Positions 36,809 to 43,876 of a stretch of 64,000 nt of DNA are shown here, piece after piece. The stretch lies in assembly GCA_964481145.1 (NCBI GenBank), contig CAYZTA010000009.1, forward strand, positions 88,340 through 152,339, read 5' to 3'. Every line of letters begins with the position of its first letter. The stretch's first letter is position 1. The position numbers were made by a program, and so were the translations under genes. The stretch is from Sandaracinus sp964481145 (GTDB lineage: Bacteria > Myxococcota_A > Polyangia > Polyangiales > Sandaracinaceae). The notes beneath the pieces were generated by a model. It ran no database searches, was not told where the DNA came from, and was given only the letters and a program-made list of their open reading frames with translations.

Positions 36809-38410
36809 ATGACGTATTTGCTCCAATCGTGGCTCGATGAGAGCGCCGCGCGCTGGCCGAATCATATCGCGATTCACGAGCCCCATCACGAGCTGTCCTA
36901 TCGCGCGTTGGCCGAACAAAGCGCAGCCCTGGCGTCGTGCCTCCACGAGCTTGGTGTGCGTCGCGGCGATCGCGTCGGAATCTATGCGAAGAAATCATCA
37001 CGAACCATCATTGCGATGTATGGGATTTTGCGTGTAGGCGCGGCGTACGTGCCGCTCGATCCGAGCGCGCCTTTGACTCGCATCGCATATACGATTGAAA
37101 ACGCGGGGATTCGCGCGCTCGTCGGATCTCAATCGCTTCTTTCGGGGATTCGACACCAAGTAGAGGGTGTCGTCGAATCGGCGATCGTACTCGACTCCGA
37201 CGTGTCGGAGAGCGACGGCTCGTCCGGCTTTCGCGTGCGTGTCGATTGGAGCGAGGTGCGAAAATCGCCTTCGTTCACGCATGCCACGAGCGGGCCGGGG
37301 GTCGATACGGATCTGGCGTATATCCTTTACACCTCGGGTTCCACGGGCACCCCGAAGGGGGTCGCGATCGATCATCGTGCGAGTCTCACCTTCGTATCGT
37401 GGGCGGTGCGGCGCTTCGAACTCGGGGTTCGAGATCGCGTCACGAGTCATGCCCCTTTGCATTTCGATCTGTCGACGTTCGATATCCTTGCGAGTGTCGC
37501 GGCAGGGGCGACGGTTGTCATCGTGCCCGAAAATACGGCGATCTTCCCGACGCGTCTCGCGGAGCTGCTCGAGCGTGAGCGGATCACCATGACTTATCTC
37601 GTGCCGTCGGCGCTTTCGATGATGGCTGAGCATGGAGAGCTGGCTCGTCGCGATCTGTCTCATTTGCGCGCGGTGCTTTTTGCGGGCGAAGTCTTTCCGA
37701 TCAAGTACTTGCGCGCCTGGCTCGAACATGCACCGCGGGCGCGTTTCTACAATCTATATGGTCCGACCGAGACGAATGTCTGTACGTACCATGAGGTGGA
37801 TCGCGAAGATGCCCGAAGTCGAGAAGACCCTGTTCCGATTGGATCCTCCATCGACAACGTCGATGCGTTCGTGATGGGTGAAGAGGGCCGTGTGCTCACG
37901 AAGCCCGGAGAGGTCGGTGAGCTTTGGGTGAGGGGGGCCTGCCTTGCGCGAGGGTATTTCGGCGATCTCGAAAAGACGGCACGAGGCTTTGTGAAGAGCC
38001 CAATCCAGAGTGGAGTCGAGGAGGTTGCGTATCGAACTGGTGATCGTGTCGTCATTGAGCCGGATGGCCATTCTTTTCGATATCTCGGTCGGTTCGATCA
38101 TCAGATCAAAACACGTGGTTATCGCGTGGAACTCGGAGAGATCGAGAGTGCGTTGGCTGCACATCCAGCGGTGGCGCTCGTGGCGGCAGTGCCGATCCCC
38201 GATGCGATGATTGGGCACCGAATCGCTCTGTTTGCCGAGCTGGCAGACGGGGCGCAGATCACGACCGAAGAAGTCGCGGCCTTCTCCAGAGCGCGGCTCC
38301 CTCGCTACATGGTTCCCGAATCGATCGAGTTCGTATCGAAGATGCCACTTACGTCGAGTGGAAAGGTGGACCGCCAAGCGCTCGCAGCTCGCATTTCCCA
38401 ACACCAGTGA
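36809..38410 (+). CDS. Free-standing amino-acid adenylation enzyme (NRPS A-domain, PltF-like)
   Basis: 533 aa with AGGGGAA before the ATG at 36809. All adenylation core motifs are present: A3 YTSGSTGTPKG (174-184), A4 region LHFDLSTFDI with Asp220, A5 NLYGPTETN (315-323), A7 YRTGD (409-413 region), A8 around RFDHQIKTRGYRVELGEIE and A10 SSGKVDR with Lys519. There is no condensation, carrier or thioesterase domain; the partner carrier is the next gene. FAGEVFPIKYLR and YNLYGPTETNVCTY are typical of stand-alone proline-activating enzymes such as PltF and RedM. The Asp in A4 means an alpha-amino acid substrate is expected. Proline is the best guess from context; the ten-residue code should be checked by modelling. 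Confidence 0.9.
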   Translation: MTYLLQSWLDESAARWPNHIAIHEPHHELSYRALAEQSAALASCLHELGVRRGDRVGIYAKKSSRTIIAMYGILRVGAAYVPLDPSAPLTRIAYTIENAGIRALVGSQSLLSGIRHQVEGVVESAIVLDSDVSESDGSSGFRVRVDWSEVRKSPSFTHATSGPGVDTDLAYILYTSGSTGTPKGVAIDHRASLTFVSWAVRRFELGVRDRVTSHAPLHFDLSTFDILASVAAGATVVIVPENTAIFPTRLAELLERERITMTYLVPSALSMMAEHGELARRDLSHLRAVLFAGEVFPIKYLRAWLEHAPRARFYNLYGPTETNVCTYHEVDREDARSREDPVPIGSSIDNVDAFVMGEEGRVLTKPGEVGELWVRGACLARGYFGDLEKTARGFVKSPIQSGVEEVAYRTGDRVVIEPDGHSFRYLGRFDHQIKTRGYRVELGEIESALAAHPAVALVAAVPIPDAMIGHRIALFAELADGAQITTEEVAAFSRARLPRYMVPESIEFVSKMPLTSSGKVDRQALAARISQHQ

Positions 38411-38442
38411 TGGTTGATTTTCCTAATAAGGGCGAAGCTGTC

Positions 38443-38724
38443 ATGAATGAACGAGAATGTATCGAACGAATTTCGAGTTACGTCACGAGTGAGCTCGCCA
38501 AAGCGAGAGGACACGCAGGCATAGGGCACGAGGAAGACCTCATCGAGCTCGGGATACTCGATTCGATCTCGATCGTGCGATTGGTTGGATTCATCGAAAC
38601 AACGTTCGACGTCGAGGTCCTCGACGAGGACCTCGCACCTCGAAACTTCCAAACGATCAAGAGCATCGCGGCGTATGTCGAACATCGACTCGATCCGAGT
38701 GTGAATACCCACTCGGCGGCATGA
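38443..38724 (+). CDS. Discrete peptidyl carrier protein
   Basis: 93 aa from the ATG at 38443; an ATG at 38410 overlapping the adenylation stop would add 11 residues but has no ribosome-binding site. The phosphopantetheine site is Ser41 in ELGILDSISIVRLVGF, the normal D-S-(L/I) motif. Helix 3 EDLAPRNFQTIKSIAAYV is typical of the carriers that receive proline in pyrrole pathways (PltL-like). It presumably carries the aminoacyl group loaded by the adenylation enzyme and oxidised by the dehydrogenase. A phosphopantetheinyl transferase would be needed and is not in the window. Confidence 0.9.
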   Translation: MNERECIERISSYVTSELAKARGHAGIGHEEDLIELGILDSISIVRLVGFIETTFDVEVLDEDLAPRNFQTIKSIAAYVEHRLDPSVNTHSAA

Positions 38725-38729
38725 CGACA

Positions 38730-39857
38730 TCAGACGATCAGCTGCAATTCCGTCTCTTCCTCTGGAGGGTCGGCGTCACCACGCTCGGCGGCACGCAAGA
38801 GACGCCAAATGTGTTTTCCGAGCACATCGATTTCGGTGGATGCGAATTGTTCACCCCCGAAGTGACGAATGTTTTCTGTCTGCTTTCGCAAAATCTCGGC
38901 GTCTTGTTTGAACACGCGCAGTGCGAGCGGTTCGATGAGCTTGATGAACGGCGCCACCACCTTGGCCGGCGCCCGCGAACGAAAGCTGATGACCGCATGG
39001 AGTTTCGTTACGAAATCCGACACTGGAGTGCACGCGGTGTCCGCCACGAAATGATTTTCGTCGCCAATGCGGTACTCCACCTGCGCAATGGAGGGGAGAA
39101 TGAAGCGATCGAAATGAGTGACGATGCCGCCCGAAGGGGAGAGCACGCGCGCGACGATTCCAGGGGGACGAGGCTCCCCGATATACTCGGCTTCGACCCG
39201 ATCCCGTTCGCGGCGCACTTTCACGTGGAGGGTCACTCCACGGCTCTCTTCGCGAAACAAGCCCCGATGCAAGAACGCGGTATGCGGTACATCCAGTGCG
39301 TTCTCGATGGCTGAATACATCGTGCTTTCCGCGACGACCGTGTGCTGAACGCTGGTGTAGCCCTCCGCGTCCAAGAACGAGAATCGATAGGGGCGCTTTT
39401 CGGGCATGGGCTCGCCGATATCGTGGAAGGGGGTGCTGTAAACCCAAATCCATCCATCTTGCTCGAGCACCGGAAAGGCAACGACGTTGCGCGATTTTGC
39501 TTGGTCGCACCCGACGAGTGAAGGGACCGCGCGGCAGCTCCCTTCGCGATCGAAACGCCAGCCATGGTAAGGGCACTCGAGGGTTCCATCGGGGATCCTG
39601 ACGCGACCTCCCGAGAGCGGCACATTGCGATGGGGACAGCGATCGAGGAGCGCCGCAGGCTTGCCTTGCGCATCGCGGAAAAGAACGATCCGAACGTTCT
39701 GGATCGTCTCAGCACGAGGTTCGCTCCGGAGCTCGCTCGCTGCACAAGCAATGAACCACTGATCCGGAAGCCGGACGACCGACGCGCGGCCTTTGGTCCT
39801 GAGGAAGGCGAATTTGTCGTGGGCCGCTTCGGTGCGGGGGGGATGCTCATCGTTCAT
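38730..39857 (-). CDS. Rieske non-haem iron oxygenase
   Basis: 375 aa. The Rieske [2Fe-2S] ligands are Cys74-P-His76 (DRCPHRNVPLS) and Cys95-P-Y-His98 (ECPYHGWRF). The mononuclear iron site is in IENALDVPHTAFLH with His192 and His197 and nearby Asp189. It is a terminal oxygenase needing a separate reductase, which is not nearby. The gene ends 5 nt from the carrier-protein gene on the opposite strand, so it is not in the same transcript, but its position suggests it may tailor the same product (Rieske enzymes such as RedG and PrnD act in pyrrole pathways). ATG 39857 has AGGA upstream. The fold is certain; the substrate is unknown. Confidence 0.9.
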   Translation of the reverse strand: MNDEHPPRTEAAHDKFAFLRTKGRASVVRLPDQWFIACAASELRSEPRAETIQNVRIVLFRDAQGKPAALLDRCPHRNVPLSGGRVRIPDGTLECPYHGWRFDREGSCRAVPSLVGCDQAKSRNVVAFPVLEQDGWIWVYSTPFHDIGEPMPEKRPYRFSFLDAEGYTSVQHTVVAESTMYSAIENALDVPHTAFLHRGLFREESRGVTLHVKVRRERDRVEAEYIGEPRPPGIVARVLSPSGGIVTHFDRFILPSIAQVEYRIGDENHFVADTACTPVSDFVTKLHAVISFRSRAPAKVVAPFIKLIEPLALRVFKQDAEILRKQTENIRHFGGEQFASTEIDVLGKHIWRLLRAAERGDADPPEEETELQLIV

Positions 39858-39954
39858 GGCGCACGAATCCTGACACGCCGTTTGCGGACTGCGAAGTCAG
39901 AGAACGCCCCTCGAATCACATGCTGCGCTTTTCGGTCATGCTATGCTTTTCGGC

Positions 39955-40221
39955 ATGGCCTCCGAATCCAAAGCGCGTCGGCCGATGCTCAGTTATCCGC
40001 TCGAATGGGAGTACCGCGTCATCGGGGCGGATGAAGTGGCAGTGCGAGCTGCGATTTCTCGTGTGATGGGAGTACGCGCCCATCGGGTCGCAGAAAGCGT
40101 CAAGAGCCGTGCGGGTCGCTGGGTCTCCGTGCACGTCGAACTCGTCGTGCACACAGAGGACGAGCGAGACCAGCTTCATGCGGATCTGGTGGCCGATCCG
40201 GCGGTCCGTCTCGTCATGTAG
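39955..40221 (+). CDS. DUF493 (YbeD-like) small protein
   Basis: 88 aa from the ATG at 39955 (an ATG at 39943 is possible). It matches the YbeD/DUF493 pattern: a short beta-alpha-beta fold beginning LSYPLEWEYRVIGADE, then VESVKSRAGRWVSVHVELVV-like core and a C-terminal helix EDERDQLHADLVADP. The family has an ACT-like fold and is proposed to be regulatory; in E. coli ybeD sits by lipoate genes, which are absent here. It overlaps the convergent membrane nuclease-like gene by 8 nt. The direct repeat GCTTTTCGG lies twice in the 20-30 nt before the start. Confidence 0.75.
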   Translation: MASESKARRPMLSYPLEWEYRVIGADEVAVRAAISRVMGVRAHRVAESVKSRAGRWVSVHVELVVHTEDERDQLHADLVADPAVRLVM

Positions 40222-40747
40222 TGGATGCGATGAGAAAGGCCGTGGCTGCGCCCAGGAGCGCGGCCAGCACATATCCGAAAACCGGAAGACGTGGTGTCTC
40301 GCGAGGCGTGAAGAGGGGGAACACGACATCGCGGATGCGACCTGCTTCGGGGTCGACCAAGAGCACTCCGTCGACATCGAACGCAAGTCGATACTCGAGC
40401 AATTGACGGCGGGTGGGCGCGTGTTCGATGCGCGGCGCCATCGCTCCGGTCTTGACCTCTGCGACATAACGGCGCCCACTGCGGCGCACCACGAAATCGC
40501 AACGTAAGCCGGCCTCCGTGATCTCTCCATCGACCTCGAAACGAAGCGTGTGCTCGACCTGTCGTCCCTCGATGACAAAGCCTTCCGTTTCGAGGAGTCG
40601 CTCCGCGTTGAGCTCTCCCCGCGCTGCGCGGATGGCGCGTCGACGTGCGCGCCGAGTCCTTCCCGATCGCAGCCATGAGGATGCGAAGAGGGCGCCCAAG
40701 ATGAGCGCGATCAGGAGCACTGCGAGCCGAAGAGAGGGCGCGTCCAT
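40214..40747 (-). CDS. Membrane protein with embedded PD-(D/E)XK nuclease-like domain
   Basis: 177 aa. Transmembrane helices lie at about 6-22 and 155-174. The Arg-rich segment after the first (SGRTRRARRRAIRAARG) puts the middle region in the cytoplasm. Residues 44-120 carry the signs of a PD-(D/E)XK fold: GELNAERLLETEGF (first helix with Glu49), Asp84 in LRCDFVV, EVK at 97-99 and Gln115 in RRQLLEY. These are all the expected catalytic residues (E, D, ExK, Q). Such domains are nucleases, but some are inactive. Anchoring one at the inner membrane is uncommon and points to a role in DNA entry, defence or nucleoid attachment. The activity is inferred. Confidence 0.7.
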   Translation of the reverse strand: MDAPSLRLAVLLIALILGALFASSWLRSGRTRRARRRAIRAARGELNAERLLETEGFVIEGRQVEHTLRFEVDGEITEAGLRCDFVVRRSGRRYVAEVKTGAMAPRIEHAPTRRQLLEYRLAFDVDGVLLVDPEAGRIRDVVFPLFTPRETPRLPVFGYVLAALLGAATAFLIASTT

Positions 40748-40801
40748 CGGTGGATCGGCGCGCGCCCTTCTTCGTTTGTCAACAAATCGACGAACGCTCC
40801 A

Positions 40802-41425
40802 TCAGTAGAGATCGAAGCCGAGTCCACCGATGACCGAGAGCGCGACTTCATCCCATTCATAGAACATCGGATGCACGTCCGCGGAGAGCGTGAGTCCACC
40901 GCGCCGCCCCGGCCCATCGCCGCCCAGCACGACAGCCACGCGCCCGTGAATGCCGAAGATCGGATTGCTGGCGTCGCATTCGATTTCGTTCTGGAAGCGA
41001 TTGTCGCATCCCCACACGAAATCCATCGAAGGACCCACACCGAGCTGCAGCATGTCGGCAAAGGTCAATTCGGCCATGGCCGTGTTCCACATGAGCCCTG
41101 CGATGGACTCCGAGCCGTCGGGGCGATCGATGAACGAACCGATGAGGCCCGTCGGCTGGTAGTAGAACGCGAGCATGTCGCCCATGTTGATGCCGAAGCG
41201 CAACTGCGCACCACCCATGCCGATGTCCGGTCCAGAAGCGATGACGGCGCCACCGACGCCGCTCGCGCCAAACCGGAATCGAAGGTAGGCAGGCCTTTCG
41301 GGCGGCGCCTGCTGCATGTATTCCCCGTCTTCTACGACGTAGACCCGATCCTGTGCACCGAGAGGCATGCTCGTGCATAGCCCGAGCGCAAGTCCAGTCG
41401 CAATGATGAGCGGATTCGTTCGCAA
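40802..41425 (-). CDS. Putative outer-membrane beta-barrel protein
   Basis: 207 aa from a TTG start at 41425, supported by AGGAGG with 6-nt spacing; the longer frame to 41530 overlaps the upstream gene. The signal peptide reads MRTNPLIIATGLALGLC with likely cleavage near PLGAQ. The mature chain is built of alternating Gly/aromatic strands (YLRFRFGASGVGGAV, GAQLRFGINMGDMLAFYYQ, GRVAVVLGG, GLTLSADVHPMFYEW) and ends in an aromatic residue (GGLGFDLY), a common outer-membrane insertion signal. It has two cysteines in a loop (WGCDNRFQNEIEC). No specific family or function is recognised. Confidence 0.68.
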   Translation of the reverse strand: MRTNPLIIATGLALGLCTSMPLGAQDRVYVVEDGEYMQQAPPERPAYLRFRFGASGVGGAVIASGPDIGMGGAQLRFGINMGDMLAFYYQPTGLIGSFIDRPDGSESIAGLMWNTAMAELTFADMLQLGVGPSMDFVWGCDNRFQNEIECDASNPIFGIHGRVAVVLGGDGPGRRGGLTLSADVHPMFYEWDEVALSVIGGLGFDLY

Positions 41426-41499
41426 GGTCGTCCTCCTATCTCGCGAGATCTGAGTCTCGCGAACATGCATAGAGCAAATCCTTTGCCCGACTCGGATTG

Positions 41500-42108
41500 T
41501 CAGAGCGTCAGCGTGAATGAAAGCGGACACAGGCCGTCACGCAGCATCTGTGCATTTTTGCGCAGCTCAGCGCGGAGCTCTTGTACCTGCTCGCCATTCT
41601 CGAGGCGGAACTCGAGTCGTGCGCCGTGCGGAAGGTCCACGACTCGCACATTGCTGGCACGATGAATCATGGCCTGCTCATCGACGAACTCTTCGTGGCC
41701 GTGCGTCGCAAGCGGATCGTGCGGTGAGGTCGCCTCGTGTTCGCCCAAAGATTCGGTGCGCACCTCTACGAAGTGACGGAGGCGACTCCGCAAATCGGAC
41801 ACCTTGTCGGGCGGGACGATCATGACGAGCGCACCTCCACGCGGCACGGCCGAAACGCGCACATCGAGGCCTTCGATATCGGCCGGACAAATATCGGGGA
41901 GTCGCTCCGTTCGTGCGGATTCGGATGGAGACGCCGGCTGTATAGACTCAGGGGCCTCGTGGCCTATAGGCTCCTCGTACACCACGTAGGACTCGCCGCC
42001 CGTGGATTCAGTGTGGTCCGTGCGTGAGCTCGTTTCGTCCTCTCGAGAGCATGCGATGCTGGTCAGGCACACCACGATGCCGAGAGTGACGCGGATCCAA
42101 GTGCGCAT
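41500..42108 (-). CDS. Predicted lipoprotein of unknown function
   Basis: 202 aa. The ATG at 42108 has GAGGAGG upstream. Lipobox SIAC (Cys20) ends MRTWIRVTLGIVVCLTSIAC. An acidic, low-complexity linker (about 21-65) is followed by a compact C-terminal domain containing LDVRVSAVPRGGALVMIVPP and ARLEFRLENGEQVQELRAEL. I know no matching family. The gene is 74 nt upstream of the barrel-protein start and probably co-transcribed with it; both are envelope proteins. Confidence 0.7.
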   Translation of the reverse strand: MRTWIRVTLGIVVCLTSIACSREDETSSRTDHTESTGGESYVVYEEPIGHEAPESIQPASPSESARTERLPDICPADIEGLDVRVSAVPRGGALVMIVPPDKVSDLRSRLRHFVEVRTESLGEHEATSPHDPLATHGHEEFVDEQAMIHRASNVRVVDLPHGARLEFRLENGEQVQELRAELRKNAQMLRDGLCPLSFTLTL

Positions 42109-42223
42109 GGGCCCTCCTCGTGTTCGTTGACGGATCGAGCACTCGATGTGCCAGCAGTATGAGCTCTCTCCTCCCCCATCCTTTTTTCGTGGGGCACACT
42201 GCTATCTCTTGCGAGGATGTGGA

Positions 42224-43762
42224 ATGAGCGACCGGGATCGCGATGAAGGCGATGTCGTCAAAGGCGAGAGCGATGAGCGAGCTTCGGGGCAGACCCGACG
42301 AGAATTTCTTGGCAATTCGGTCATTGCGGCGATTGGGCTAAGCCTTGGCTGCGGTGTGGATCCAGCCCACCCAAGAGGACATGACGCCGCATCCGGAGAT
42401 GGGGGTGCCAGCGACGCGGGCGTTGCGATCTCCGACGCAGCCCCGTTGGATGATGCGTCGATGGGACACGATGCCGACGGCACCTCGGACGGAGGGGTCC
42501 CGCAGGTCGAGGACCCCGAATCGGTGGTCGAGGCGACGAGTTCGTTCCCGCTTGGAGTTGCGAGTGGGGATGCGACGAGCACCAGCGCGATCTTTTGGAC
42601 GAGCTATCTCGGAACGGCTCCCATCGAGCTCGTCGTTTGGGAAATGGATGACGAGACGTATGCACGCACGGTGTACGTGGGGCCCGTGATTGCCGGTGAG
42701 GCGGGCTATGTTCACGTGGACGTCCCGATGTTGGTTCCAGGGGGATATCATCGTTTCGCGTTCTTCGAGAAAGATGGAGACACCCGTGTATCGCGCAGCG
42801 CGATCGGTTCGATGAGGGCTGCGCTCGCAGAGAATGCGATGGAACCGCTGCGCATCGGTGCCGTGTCGTGCGTCTCGAATGAACGACCGATTCCCACGAT
42901 CGGACATGCCGCCAGCCGGGATGATTTCGATTGTTTTATTTATCTCGGTGACACTTCGTACAACGACGATTCACGTTCCCTCGGCGATTTTCGATCGAAA
43001 TGGGCGCAGCAGATCGGTCGCCCCGAATTCCGCGCGCTTCGGAGGAAAACGAGTGCGATCGCCACGTGGGATGATCATGAGATCGACAACGATTGGAATC
43101 CAGAGACGATCAACGCCGGAGTACGAAGTTCTGCGACTCAAACGTTCTTCGAATATCAACCTCTGAGACGTGATCCCCGATTTCCCAATCGGGTGTGGAA
43201 GAGGATTCGGTGGGGGCGCACGGTGGAGTTCTTCGTGCTCGATTGCCGCAGTGAGCGACTGCCGAGCACGCGAAATACGTCGGAAGCTCAATATGTTTCG
43301 CCAGAGCAGCTCGAATGGCTCAAAGAGAGTCTCATCTCGAGTGAATGCGCATTTAAACTGATCTTGAATACAGTTCCGATCACCGCTCTTCCTGGCTCAT
43401 TTTCGTTGTGGTCTCCCGATCGATGGGAGGGGTACACCACGCAGCGCGAGGAGATATTGGGGTTCATTGACGACAGTGCCCTGACGGGCGTCCTCTGGAT
43501 TTCTGGAGATCTTCATTTCGGGAGTGCGCAGCGAGTCGGAGGCGCAGGAGCTGGTGCGAATCAGATCGAAGTCTTGGTCGGGCCTGGTTCTCAGATCACG
43601 AATCCACTCTTTCCGACATTGAGCAACGAGCGATTCGACTTCAAGACGGCACACAACAACTACGCAGTGCTCGATCTCGATCCCGTCCATCTGCGCGTTC
43701 GCGTGAGCTGGCATAGGGGTTCTGGCGCCGTGATCGATACACGCGAATATGAGCTCGGATGA
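42224..43762 (+). CDS. Tat-exported PhoD-like alkaline phosphatase/phosphodiesterase
   Basis: 512 aa from the ATG at 42224. The N-terminal Tat signal has TRREFLG (Arg25-Arg26) and a hydrophobic stretch ending in SLGC (Cys43), so it may also be lipidated. A low-complexity Asp/Gly/Ala linker covers about 45-110. An N-terminal PhoD Ig-like domain (FPLGVASGDATSTSAIFWTS) leads to the metallophosphatase core: YLGDTSYNDD, ATWDDHEIDNDW, and ISGDLHFGSAQ. These match the PhoD (PF09423) metal-binding motifs for calcium and iron. PhoD enzymes release phosphate from phosphodiesters and teichoic or phospholipid-like substrates, often under phosphate starvation. No PHO box was identified. Confidence 0.9.
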   Translation: MSDRDRDEGDVVKGESDERASGQTRREFLGNSVIAAIGLSLGCGVDPAHPRGHDAASGDGGASDAGVAISDAAPLDDASMGHDADGTSDGGVPQVEDPESVVEATSSFPLGVASGDATSTSAIFWTSYLGTAPIELVVWEMDDETYARTVYVGPVIAGEAGYVHVDVPMLVPGGYHRFAFFEKDGDTRVSRSAIGSMRAALAENAMEPLRIGAVSCVSNERPIPTIGHAASRDDFDCFIYLGDTSYNDDSRSLGDFRSKWAQQIGRPEFRALRRKTSAIATWDDHEIDNDWNPETINAGVRSSATQTFFEYQPLRRDPRFPNRVWKRIRWGRTVEFFVLDCRSERLPSTRNTSEAQYVSPEQLEWLKESLISSECAFKLILNTVPITALPGSFSLWSPDRWEGYTTQREEILGFIDDSALTGVLWISGDLHFGSAQRVGGAGAGANQIEVLVGPGSQITNPLFPTLSNERFDFKTAHNNYAVLDLDPVHLRVRVSWHRGSGAVIDTREYELG

Positions 43763-43813
43763 TAGGCTCGGGCTCATCTCGCCGGCTCCACAACCTGTGA
43801 GGACGATGCGTAC

Positions 43814-43845
43814 CTGTTTACCGCCGCGCTGTTTACCGCCGCGCT
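43814..43845. repeat. 15-bp tandem duplication upstream of the PilT-type operon
   Basis: CTGTTTACCGCCGCG occurs twice in direct tandem (43814-43828, 43829-43843) plus 2 nt of a third copy. It lies 32-63 nt before the ATG of the HEAT-PilT gene, in its likely promoter region, and could be a regulator binding site or a replication-slippage product. Confidence 0.6.
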
Positions 43846-43876
43846 GGCGCAACCCCGAGATACTCTTTTTGTAGCG

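Noticed and set aside
38407..38442. Earlier start of the carrier protein overlapping the adenylation stop
   Set aside because: Adds residues MVDFPNKGEAV not seen in carrier proteins and lacks a ribosome-binding site; the ATG at 38443 is preferred, though coupling through TGATG cannot be excluded.
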